DNA of 64,000 nt, from NCBI RefSeq assembly GCF_024746835.1, contig NZ_CP080531.1, positions 2,356,001-2,420,000 of the forward strand. The letters are read 5' to 3'. The notes beneath the pieces were generated by a model that was given only the letters and a program-made list of their open reading frames with translations, did no database searches and was not told the DNA's origin. This document shows positions 8,572 to 17,171 of this stretch, in pieces. The translations under genes and the position numbers were made by a program. Each line of letters opens with the position of its first letter. Within the stretch, counting starts at the first letter, position 1. The stretch is from Mesorhizobium sp. AR02 (lineage in GTDB: Bacteria > Pseudomonadota > Alphaproteobacteria > Rhizobiales > Rhizobiaceae).

Positions 8572-8592
8572 TGCTATTATAATATTCTCAAG
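8572..8592 (-). promoter_or_regulatory. Operator-like palindrome and promoter region of the 8540-6285 operon
   Basis: The plus strand has ATTATAATATT at 8576-8586, the same 11-mer found on the minus strand at 1765-1775, in the same orientation relative to the gene it precedes. It contains the 10-bp palindrome TATTATAATA (8575-8584). Read on the minus strand, TATAAT in this block could serve as a -10 box, with a weak TTGTCC 15 bases upstream. The shared site suggests control by the LacI protein of 593-1624. Confidence 0.5.
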
Positions 8593-8624
8593 GCGCGGAC
8601 AAGCTATTGCGCCGCAGCAAGGCG

Positions 8625-9620
8625 TTATTCCGCCGGCGCACCAGCCACGTTTTTGCGGGCCGCATCGATCATCAGACGCCGTGCGCGGAACACGCCCCAT
8701 TGCTGGTCGACGAGCACGCCGATGAGGATGACGCCGCCCATCACCGCGAAGTTGAGGGAGGACGGGATGCCGAGCAGATTGACGAGGTTCTGCAGCTCCT
8801 GCAGCAGCACCGTGCCCAGCACGACGCCTATCAGCGACCCCTCGCCGCCGCGCAACGAGAAGCCGCCAAGCACGGCGGCGGCGATGGCATAGAGTTCGTA
8901 GAACTGGCCGTGGCTGGCCGGTGAGATCGAGCGCGTGTACATGGCGAAATAGATCGCCGACAGCGCCGTCAGCACGCCGCAGATGACATAGGCGGCCATG
9001 ACGATGCGGCCGGTGCGAATGCCGGAATATTTCGCCGCCTCCTCGTTCTTGCCGATGGCATAGAGATAGCGGCCGAACACCGAGCGGTGCAGCACCACCC
9101 ACATGATGATGGCGATGACGATCAGCGCGATGAAGCTGTTCGGCACACCGTAAGACCGGCCGGCGGTGAGGAATTCCAGGTCCGGAAAATTCTGACCGAA
9201 GGCAAAGCCGGCGGTGCCGTCACCGGTGTAGAAGCGCGCCACGCCGCGATAGATCAAAAGGCCGCACAACGTCACCACGAAAGGCTGCAGCTTGAGCCGC
9301 GTGATCAGCCAGCCGTGCACCAGGCCGATGATGGCACCGAGCGCGATGATCAGCACGAAGGCCAGCGGCCAGTCCAGGCCGCGCACGGCGATGAAGTCGA
9401 TGAACAGCGTTCCGAGCAGCGCGACGACCGAGCCGACCGACAGTTCGATGCCGCCGGTGATGATGACGAAGGCCTGGCCGATCGACAGGATGCCGAACAG
9501 GCCGATCAGGTTCGAGGTGTTGGCGAGGTTGATCGGCAACAGGAAGCGGTGATTGATGGCCGTCACGACGGCGCCGACCACCAGGATCAGGATCAGCAGG
9601 CCGAGATCTTTCTTGCTCAT
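8625..9620 (-). CDS. Ribose-type sugar ABC transporter permease
   Basis: A 331-residue RbsC-like inner-membrane permease with multiple hydrophobic segments and the family motif GGIELSVGSVVAL near residue 57. The start ATG at 9620 follows GGGGAGAAG. It belongs with the double ATPase (9681-11222) and the binding protein (11335-12297), in the usual order binding protein, ATPase, permease. It differs in sequence from the permease at 1866, so this is a second transporter rather than a recent copy. The 84-base gap to the SDR gene holds a candidate promoter, but read-through is possible. Confidence 0.9.
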   Translation of the reverse strand: MSKKDLGLLILILVVGAVVTAINHRFLLPINLANTSNLIGLFGILSIGQAFVIITGGIELSVGSVVALLGTLFIDFIAVRGLDWPLAFVLIIALGAIIGLVHGWLITRLKLQPFVVTLCGLLIYRGVARFYTGDGTAGFAFGQNFPDLEFLTAGRSYGVPNSFIALIVIAIIMWVVLHRSVFGRYLYAIGKNEEAAKYSGIRTGRIVMAAYVICGVLTALSAIYFAMYTRSISPASHGQFYELYAIAAAVLGGFSLRGGEGSLIGVVLGTVLLQELQNLVNLLGIPSSLNFAVMGGVILIGVLVDQQWGVFRARRLMIDAARKNVAGAPAE

Positions 9621-9680
9621 CGTCTTCTCCCCAATGTCTGCCTGAGCGGGTTGCGCCGTCTTGCGAAACCCGCGGCAAAA

Positions 9681-11222
<1,542 letters not shown>

Positions 11223-11290
11223 GCCTGACAGCAGTTAGCGGGCCGGCCTTCCGGCAGACTGACGCCCCTCGCGGTGTTCGTCAATGCGAG

Positions 11291-11320
11291 CAGCCGGCTC
11301 AAGCGGAGTTGAGCCGGCTG
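11291..11320 (-). promoter_or_regulatory. Strong hairpin after binding-protein gene
   Basis: CAGCCGGCTCAA (11291-11302), six-base loop, TTGAGCCGGCTG (11309-11320): a perfect 12-bp stem in the 112-base gap between the binding-protein stop and the ATPase start. No T-run on the transcribed side, so it is more likely an mRNA-stabilising or attenuating structure than a full terminator. Confidence 0.65.
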
Positions 11321-11334
11321 AACTGCCTGTGGTC

Positions 11335-12297
11335 TTACTTTCCAGCCATCGCCTTCAGATTGGCGGCATAGGCGTCGACATCATCCTTGCCGATGATCTT
11401 GGTCGGGATGATGATGAGGTTGCCGGCCGGGATGCCCGACTTGTCGCCCTTGAGATAGGCGGCCATCAGCTTCATGCCCTGATAGGCCCATTCGAAGGGC
11501 TGCTGCACGACGGTGGCGGCAATGGTGCCTTCCTTGACACCGCCCAGCGTGATCGGATCGTCATCGAAACCAACGACGGTGATCGAGCCAAGCTTGCCGG
11601 CGTCGCGCAGCGCTTCATAGATGCGCGGCGTGTTGTAGGAATAGAAGCCGACCATGCAGGTGACGTCGGGGCTGGCGACCAGCGCGTCCTCGACATTCTT
11701 CTTGGCGCGCGCCTGGTCGATGTCGTCGCCGCGCACGTCGACGAGTTCGATCTTGGTGCCGGCCAGCCCATCCTTCATGCCCTGAATGCGCTCCTTGGCG
11801 TTGTCGGCGCCGAGCAGGCCGACGAAGCCGAGGCACTTGCCGCCATTGGGCATCGCCTTCTTGGCGATTTCGGCCGCCTGCTTGCCGGCGTCGACATTGG
11901 ACGAACCGATATAGGCGACGCGCTTGGTCTGCGGGGCGTCGCTGTCGGTGGTGAATAGCGCCGTTTCCGAGGCGATCTTGTTCAGGCCGTCTGTCGAGGT
12001 CTTGGGGTCAACGGCCGAGACCATGATGCCCTTGACGCCGGCCGTCACCAGATCGTCCATCAGACGCTGCTGAATGGCGACCGAGGACTGCTCGGGATAT
12101 TTGAGCTCCAGCGTGTAGCCGGGCAGTTCGCCCTGCGCCTTCTTGACGCCGGCTTCGGCCGCTTTCCAGAAATCGGAAGCGCCATTGACGACGAAGGCCA
12201 GCGTCGGCTTGTCGTCGGCGCGCGCGATTGCCGTGGCCGACAGGCCAAGCAGCAGCGCCGTGGCGGCTACGGATGCACTACGTATCAAGGATTTCAT
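11335..12297 (-). CDS. Periplasmic sugar-binding protein of ribose-type ABC transporter
   Basis: A 320-residue type 1 periplasmic binding protein with an N-terminal signal peptide (basic start, hydrophobic ALLLGLSATA, likely cleavage after IARA) and mature part beginning DDKPTLAFVV. Motifs such as VVGFDDDP fit the second lobe. The ATG at 12297 is preferred over a TTG two codons upstream because GGGAGG is 6 bases before it. It is the first gene of the transporter operon and is divergent from a LacI regulator gene at 12904, which probably controls it. Its ligand is not identifiable. Confidence 0.9.
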   Translation of the reverse strand: MKSLIRSASVAATALLLGLSATAIARADDKPTLAFVVNGASDFWKAAEAGVKKAQGELPGYTLELKYPEQSSVAIQQRLMDDLVTAGVKGIMVSAVDPKTSTDGLNKIASETALFTTDSDAPQTKRVAYIGSSNVDAGKQAAEIAKKAMPNGGKCLGFVGLLGADNAKERIQGMKDGLAGTKIELVDVRGDDIDQARAKKNVEDALVASPDVTCMVGFYSYNTPRIYEALRDAGKLGSITVVGFDDDPITLGGVKEGTIAATVVQQPFEWAYQGMKLMAAYLKGDKSGIPAGNLIIIPTKIIGKDDVDAYAANLKAMAGK

Positions 12298-12903
12298 GTT
12301 CAACCTCCCGTTTTGGTCCAGCCATCAGGCTGACCCGTCTTGCTCACTAGAATTGTCTTGCTCACTTGAATTTGTGGTTTGCAGCTTGGACGCCCTCCTC
12401 CTCAGGGGTTCCCGGCACTCAAAAGAATGGCGTCGTTCCAGCCACGGTCACGGACTTTAGAGACTCATCCCTCGTTCGTAAATAGTCCGATTTGTCTGAC
12501 ATATCACATATCTGCTATAAGGTTCGCGGAGGCAATATCCGCTCACCATCGGACGATTCACGAGCACTCCCGCCGCCCCGGAACCCCAATGGGCCGGACA
12601 CGACGGATTGACGTTACAGCGCATCTTTGTATTAGTAAACAGTATTAGTTTTAAGCTGACATTCAGGCACATCTCGGCGACACCGCTGACGCTGTGCCGA
12701 CGAGCCTATGCCTTGGCTGCACGGCAGCGAAAGCCTTGGCATGCCTGCTTTCCCTGGACATCCGGAGCTTGATGATCGATGGACCATGCGGCGACTAATA
12801 GATATAAACAAAGCGACGGTTTCTATAAATCGATGCCACCGCGCCATCTTGTCGAGCCGGCAGGCTGCCGCTAGACAGGTTGGGGTTTGGGGATACGACT
12901 GCA
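12298..12903. other. Long divergent intergenic region between transporter and LacI genes
   Basis: No convincing gene is visible in these 606 bases; the short open frames have poor codon bias and no family features. The region is AT-richer than its flanks. A possible plus-strand promoter is TTGTCT (12492-12497) and TATAAG 18 bases later; CATATCACATAT lies in its spacer. Another AT-rich block lies at 12626-12655. An 18-bp tandem repeat lies at 12337-12372. Operators for the LacI protein at 12904 are expected here, but no clear palindrome was found. Confidence 0.5.
12337..12372. repeat. 18-bp tandem direct repeat
   Basis: GTCTTGCTCACTAGAATT at 12337-12354 is followed immediately by GTCTTGCTCACTTGAATT at 12355-12372; the units differ at one base. 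It lies 40-75 bases upstream of the binding-protein start at 12297, in a position where a tandem regulator site could act. Function is unknown. Confidence 0.8.
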
Positions 12904-14007
12904 ATGAGTGAGACGACGGATCCGGCCATCGAAACGGCGAGGCGCCGCAAGGCGCCGGCAAAGCCCAAGGGGCGGGTCACCATGACCGACATCGCCAGGG
13001 CCGCCGGCTGTTCGCAGGCGACGGTTTCCTTCGTGCTCAACAATTCGCCGGGGATCAAGCTGTCGCAGCAGACCCGCGAGCGGGTGATCGAGGCCGCAAG
13101 GGCGCTGGGCTACAGCGCGCCCGCCTTCTCGGCGCTGCGCAAGCCGGTTGCCGCCTTCGATGGGCTGGACGGGGTGATCGGCTTTGCCGTCGACCAGCTG
13201 GCGACCAGCCCGGAGGCGGTGGTGGCGATCGAAGGGGCGCGCCAGGCCTCGTGGAATGCCGGCAACGTGCTTCTGGTGGCGCAGACCATGGGCGACGCCG
13301 TGATGGAGCCACGCGCCATACAGGCGCTGACAAGGCGGGGCATTTCGGCGCTGATCTACATGACCATCTTCACCCGCGAGATCACGGCGCCCGACTTCCT
13401 CTACAGCCTCGACATTCCGGTGATCCTGCTCAATTGCTATACGGCCGACTACGCCTTTCCCGCCGTGGTGCCGTCCGAGATCGCCGGCGGCCAGAGCTCG
13501 ACAAGGCATCTGATCAGCCACGGCCACCGCCGCATCGCCACCATCACCGGCGAGCCGTGGATGCAGGCGGCACAGGACCGGCTGAAGGGCTATCGCCGCG
13601 CGCTCGCCACCGCCGACATCCCGTTCGACGCAGAGCTGGTGGTCGAGGGCGACTGGTCGGCGAGCGCCGGCTATGCCGCGACCGTGAAGCTGTTGGCCCT
13701 AAAAGACAGGCCGACCGCCATCTTCTGCCAGAACGACCGCACCGCGATCGGCTGCTACGAGGCGCTGAAGGAAGCCGGCCTGCACATTCCGCAGGACATT
13801 TCCGTGGTCGGCTACGACGACGAGGAAATCGCCCGCCACCTCTTCCCGCCGCTTACGACCTCGATCCTGCCGCATATGGCGATGGGCCAATGGGCGATCG
13901 AACAGCTCGAAGCGCCGACGGCGCCCGGACAGGGGCGCTATCCCATCACCAAGCTGGAGTGCCCATTGGTCGAACGGGAGAGCGTGCAGGCCGTGGCCGG
14001 AGGCTGA
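12904..14007 (+). CDS. LacI-family transcriptional regulator
   Basis: A 367-residue LacI-type regulator. After a basic N-terminal extension (ARRRKAPAKPKGR) comes the helix-turn-helix VTMTDIARAAGCSQATVSF at about residues 23-41, then a sugar-binding effector domain ending with the region MAMGQWAIEQL. The ATG at 12904 follows GGGGATA; a TTG eight codons upstream is also in frame. It is divergent from the sugar ABC transporter operon beginning at 12297, its likely target. A decayed copy of a LacI C-terminus that resembles residues 325-340 of this protein lies at 14741. Confidence 0.9.
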   Translation: MSETTDPAIETARRRKAPAKPKGRVTMTDIARAAGCSQATVSFVLNNSPGIKLSQQTRERVIEAARALGYSAPAFSALRKPVAAFDGLDGVIGFAVDQLATSPEAVVAIEGARQASWNAGNVLLVAQTMGDAVMEPRAIQALTRRGISALIYMTIFTREITAPDFLYSLDIPVILLNCYTADYAFPAVVPSEIAGGQSSTRHLISHGHRRIATITGEPWMQAAQDRLKGYRRALATADIPFDAELVVEGDWSASAGYAATVKLLALKDRPTAIFCQNDRTAIGCYEALKEAGLHIPQDISVVGYDDEEIARHLFPPLTTSILPHMAMGQWAIEQLEAPTAPGQGRYPITKLECPLVERESVQAVAGG

Positions 14008-14136
14008 GGCTAAGCCGGCTGGACCATCCCGTCGCGCGGGAGCAGCGGCATTCTTTCGCTGGCCGCCAAAGTCATCGTCATTCCACTATGTCGCCGACCA
14101 GTATGCGGCCGGGCAATTGTCGTCCATAATCGGGCC

Positions 14137-14733
14137 ATGACGCGTCCGGGCTTGCGCTGTGTGCAGCTATTCGCGGCTTTGCTGGCCGCGAGCTGCCCGC
14201 GCGCCGAAGCTGGCGGGATCTTCGAAGCCGGCGCCTACTCCTTCTCCGACGAACGCGGCGGCTTCAGGATCCTTTCGGCCACGGGCGCCGGGACCCGCGC
14301 CGACCCGATCGTGGTCACCGAGGAACTGGACACCGCCGACCCGGTGACGCTGACCATACGGGCGGCGCGGCCGATCCAGCCCTTCGGATCGTCGGGCAAC
14401 TACGCGACCGGCTTTCTGCCGCTGAAGATCGTCGCCCGCAACAACAGCGGCGACGCCTGGATCGAATTCGGCTTCGAGCTACAGTCGATCCTGAACGTGC
14501 CGAGCGACTATGGCGACGGGCTGTCCTTCGACCAGGCACAGCGTGTGGACAACATGATCAAGTCCGACAGCTTCGCCGAATTCAAACGCGACTTCGAACC
14601 CTATGACCGGCTGCTGTTCAGCAAAGGCAAGGTCGACCCGCTGGAGAGTGCGTCGTTTTCCTTCCTGGTGACGGATTTTTCGCCGAAGGACCGGTTTTAT
14701 CTGGTGGAGGAGCCGAGGGTGCCTTCGTCTTGA
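14137..14733 (+). CDS. Secreted or lipoprotein-like hypothetical protein
   Basis: A 198-residue protein of unrecognised family. The first 25 residues look like an export signal (basic start, hydrophobic VQLFAALLAASC); AASC is lipobox-like, so lipid attachment is possible, but cleavage after RAEA by signal peptidase I is equally plausible. The rest is soluble, rich in beta-strand-type sequence, with a recurrent aromatic/acidic composition (for example GDAWIEFGFEL). It stands alone between the LacI gene and the defence island, with codon use like the chromosomal neighbours. No function is proposed. Confidence 0.65.
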   Translation: MTRPGLRCVQLFAALLAASCPRAEAGGIFEAGAYSFSDERGGFRILSATGAGTRADPIVVTEELDTADPVTLTIRAARPIQPFGSSGNYATGFLPLKIVARNNSGDAWIEFGFELQSILNVPSDYGDGLSFDQAQRVDNMIKSDSFAEFKRDFEPYDRLLFSKGKVDPLESASFSFLVTDFSPKDRFYLVEEPRVPSS

Positions 14734-14740
14734 TGGGGGG

Positions 14741-14803
14741 ATGGCTGCGGGCCAATAGGTGATTGAACAACTGAAAGCGCCGGCCGCCTGGAAGGCGCGG
14801 TAG
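14741..14803 (+). pseudogene. Relic of a LacI-family gene C-terminus
   Basis: The bases 14741-14782 match 33 of 42 positions of 13876-13917 in the intact LacI gene (MAMGQWAIEQLEAP). Translated in the same frame the relic reads MAAGQ, stop, VIEQLKAP, and a second stop follows at 14801-14803. The upstream part of the gene is absent. It is a short, mutated remnant of a related regulator gene, lying 85 bases from the left edge of the methyltransferase/Vsr/Z1 island, and may mark where DNA was lost or inserted. Confidence 0.6.
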
Positions 14804-14887
14804 CCCTTGGCGCTGGTCTGCTGAAGGCTATTGTTGAAATCATTGCCACCAGCAGAAAGTACTCCTGAGGACTAAAAACAGAAAGTG

Positions 14888-15382
14888 CTAGCCGCCAGAC
14901 CTCGATACCTCGGTGATCTCAAGGGAAAGTAAATCGTTGTCTGACCGCAGGAAGCAAACCAGTGTATCCAACACCGACTCTGCAGGCTGCCGGTTCGGCC
15001 CTCGGAGAGCGCATTCCCAGACGGTTGCCACTCGCCAACCAAACGAGACCAAGGTGTCTGTTGCCTGTCGATCGCGCTGCTGATTGTGCCCAATCTTAGC
15101 CTGCCAGAATGCGGCATTGGTACGGGGCCGGACGCCAAGGCCGCAATCGTGGCCATGCCAGAAGCAGCCATGTACAAAAATTACAACTTGGCCCGCAGAG
15201 AAAACCAAATCCGGCGTACCAGGCAAGCTACGGTCATGCAAGCGATAGCGCAGTCCCCTAGCATGTAGGCCACGTCGAATTGTCATCTCAGGCTTGGTGT
15301 CACGTCCGCGGATCCTGGACATGTTCAACCGTCGCTGGTCCGGTGTGAGTGGGTCGTCGCGGATAGCTTGGCGCCGGATCAT
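14888..15382 (-). CDS. vsr: Very short patch repair endonuclease (Vsr)
   Basis: A 164-residue Vsr protein of normal length. It has the family N-terminus RLNMSRIRGRDTKPE, the core GTPDLVF with the metal-binding Asp, VIFVHGCFWHGHDC with its His/Cys zinc-binding residues, and WRVATVWECAL near the C-terminus. Vsr nicks DNA next to T:G mismatches made when 5-methylcytosine deaminates, so repair restores C:G. The start lies 6 bases after the methyltransferase stop with a GAGG site, so the two are co-transcribed and presumably act at the same sequence. This pairing supports the methyltransferase being a C5 enzyme. Confidence 0.95.
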   Translation of the reverse strand: MIRRQAIRDDPLTPDQRRLNMSRIRGRDTKPEMTIRRGLHARGLRYRLHDRSLPGTPDLVFSAGQVVIFVHGCFWHGHDCGLGVRPRTNAAFWQAKIGHNQQRDRQATDTLVSFGWRVATVWECALRGPNRQPAESVLDTLVCFLRSDNDLLSLEITEVSRSGG

Positions 15383-15388
15383 ACAACC

Positions 15389-16879
15389 TCACGCGGCGCG
15401 GCAGCCGGCGCTTGGTCTATCATGACCTAAAGCCTCGGCGAACACCCTACCTATCTCTTCAGCCAATGCTCGTGATAGCAGCGGCGGTACAGCATTTCCG
15501 ATTTGACGGAAGGCTGCATTCATGGCCCCACGAAAAATGAAACCATCCGGAAAGGACTGTAGCCGCGCAGCCTCGCGTACGGAGATCGTGCGTGACTGGT
15601 CGCTGTCGTAGTGGATATGGCTATAACTATCTTTGCCTAGATGTGCCATCAGGGTCCGGGCGGGCAAATCCGGCTCCATTTTGCGCCACTTGTTGGGAAA
15701 TTTGCCCGTGTCATAAGGAGGCACTATAGAGGCACGGAGTTCGTGCCACGCTTGGCTGCCGGCCGGTGGTGCTGCTCCCGTGCGCGCCTTTTCCTGCGCC
15801 AGCGCTTCGCCGAACATGCGCTCGGCAACTGCATGGGCCTCAGGATACTGGTCGCCATGACTGAGGCGGCCAAACAACTTCCAGTCCCGCGGCAAATAGC
15901 GGATAACGTGATCGTAGATGCCTTCGTCATTTTCGAAGCCCGGCCACCTCCGCATAAGCTTGGCGTAGTCCGTATCCGGCTCGCCGGGATAAGGTTCCAA
16001 ACGGTCGAACCGGCGCACACTTCGGCCGATCTCGCCACGCAGATGACCGGTGATCGAAGGCAGATCTCTGAGAGCCTGGACCGCTGTCACGGCCGGCGTC
16101 AATTCCTTGTGAGATGGCTTGGCCGGGACATAACCAAGTGCCCCATCGATAAGCGCGCCCCTCAGCAATTTGAGTGCCACTTGACGGCTTCCCGCATACC
16201 CCGGCGGGAGCATCATGTAGTGAGTAGGTTCAGGGAAACAGATCTTAGCGTTCAGTTCCCGCCGGACGGCAATAAGGACCATCCGCTCACGCATTTGAGG
16301 CACGCCGTAAAACGCAGCGTTCAGAAGAGTGTATCTTACCTCGTAGCCGATCTCCTCAAGGAAGTCCCGTGTTTCCTCAGCAACGTTTTGGCCGCCGTGG
16401 TTCAGTACATCCGGTACGTTCTCCATCATCAACGCCAGCGGGAGGAAGGCCTGGACGTAGCGAAGATACTCCAAATAGAGCCGTGCGCGAGGGTCCAGCC
16501 GGAACGCCTCAGGATGTTCGGCCACTTCGCGAAGCTTAGGCCGCCCAACTCGCGCGAAAGCTTGGCACGGTGGCCCCCCAACCAGCACATCGATTGCTTG
16601 GCCAATTGGGCCGAGCTCTAGCTCGTTTGCTAGCGCCTGGGGAGTAAGTTTTGTGATATCACGAGGGCATGCATGGCGCGGATCGCCGGGATGAAAGTTG
16701 GCGCCATGGGATGCAGCAGCATCCTTGTCGAACTCAACTGCAGCAACGATCTCGAAGCCGCTGGTATGAAAGCCGAGCGACAGCCCGCCGCACCCTGAGA
16801 AAAGATCTAGCACGCGGGGACGACCACCTTGGTGAAGACGCGCTAGTCGAGCCAGGACGGTCGGATCAGGACTGATCAT
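15389..16879 (-). CDS. DNA cytosine-5 methyltransferase
   Basis: A 496-residue C5 methyltransferase. Motif I VLDLFSGCGGLSLGF (about residues 23-37) binds S-adenosylmethionine, motif IV GGPPCQAFARVG holds the catalytic Cys, motif VI is ENVPDVL, motif VIII QMRERMVLIAVRR, and motif X includes QIGNAVPPLL. The variable target-recognition part lies between about residues 240 and 400; the recognised sequence cannot be read. The open frame begins at a TTG at 16891, but the ATG at 16879 with GAAGG upstream is preferred. It pairs with vsr and is divergent from the ATPase/Z1/nuclease operon, where it could protect host DNA. Confidence 0.93.
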   Translation of the reverse strand: MISPDPTVLARLARLHQGGRPRVLDLFSGCGGLSLGFHTSGFEIVAAVEFDKDAAASHGANFHPGDPRHACPRDITKLTPQALANELELGPIGQAIDVLVGGPPCQAFARVGRPKLREVAEHPEAFRLDPRARLYLEYLRYVQAFLPLALMMENVPDVLNHGGQNVAEETRDFLEEIGYEVRYTLLNAAFYGVPQMRERMVLIAVRRELNAKICFPEPTHYMMLPPGYAGSRQVALKLLRGALIDGALGYVPAKPSHKELTPAVTAVQALRDLPSITGHLRGEIGRSVRRFDRLEPYPGEPDTDYAKLMRRWPGFENDEGIYDHVIRYLPRDWKLFGRLSHGDQYPEAHAVAERMFGEALAQEKARTGAAPPAGSQAWHELRASIVPPYDTGKFPNKWRKMEPDLPARTLMAHLGKDSYSHIHYDSDQSRTISVREAARLQSFPDGFIFRGAMNAAFRQIGNAVPPLLSRALAEEIGRVFAEALGHDRPSAGCRAA

Positions 16880-17171
16880 CGGCGCCTTCAACTGGAATTC
16901 CCATCCGTATAGTCTGGTTCATTGATTCGAACTCCAACTGAGAGTTGAGGGGTGGCGGCTTAAACGTCAACAGACTTGTCCACCTTGGCCGCCATCGGAT
17001 CTAACCCATCATCTGGGCAAAGATGGCTGGGCACAAGACAGAGTCTTCGCGTATTCATCCCGATGTCCTAGTTGCATAGCTATCGGCGCGAGCCATCAAG
17101 GATTGTGGCCCTCGGCCAATTTCGCCTATGGTCCAAGCGAAACAAAGCTGGACAAGGCACTGAGGGGGCCG
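16880..17171. promoter_or_regulatory. Divergent promoter region of the two island operons
   Basis: About 290 bases separate the methyltransferase start (minus) and the ATPase start (plus). A small inverted repeat CAACT-GAG-AGTTG lies at 16935-16947, near where the methyltransferase promoter should be. No helix-turn-helix controller gene is present in the island, so control by the methyltransferase or by methylation of this region is possible but not shown. Clear -35/-10 pairs were not identified. Confidence 0.35.

Noticed and set aside
12379..12961. Several short open frames in the divergent region before the LacI gene
   Set aside because: Poor codon use, mutual overlap and no recognisable motif; treated as regulatory DNA.
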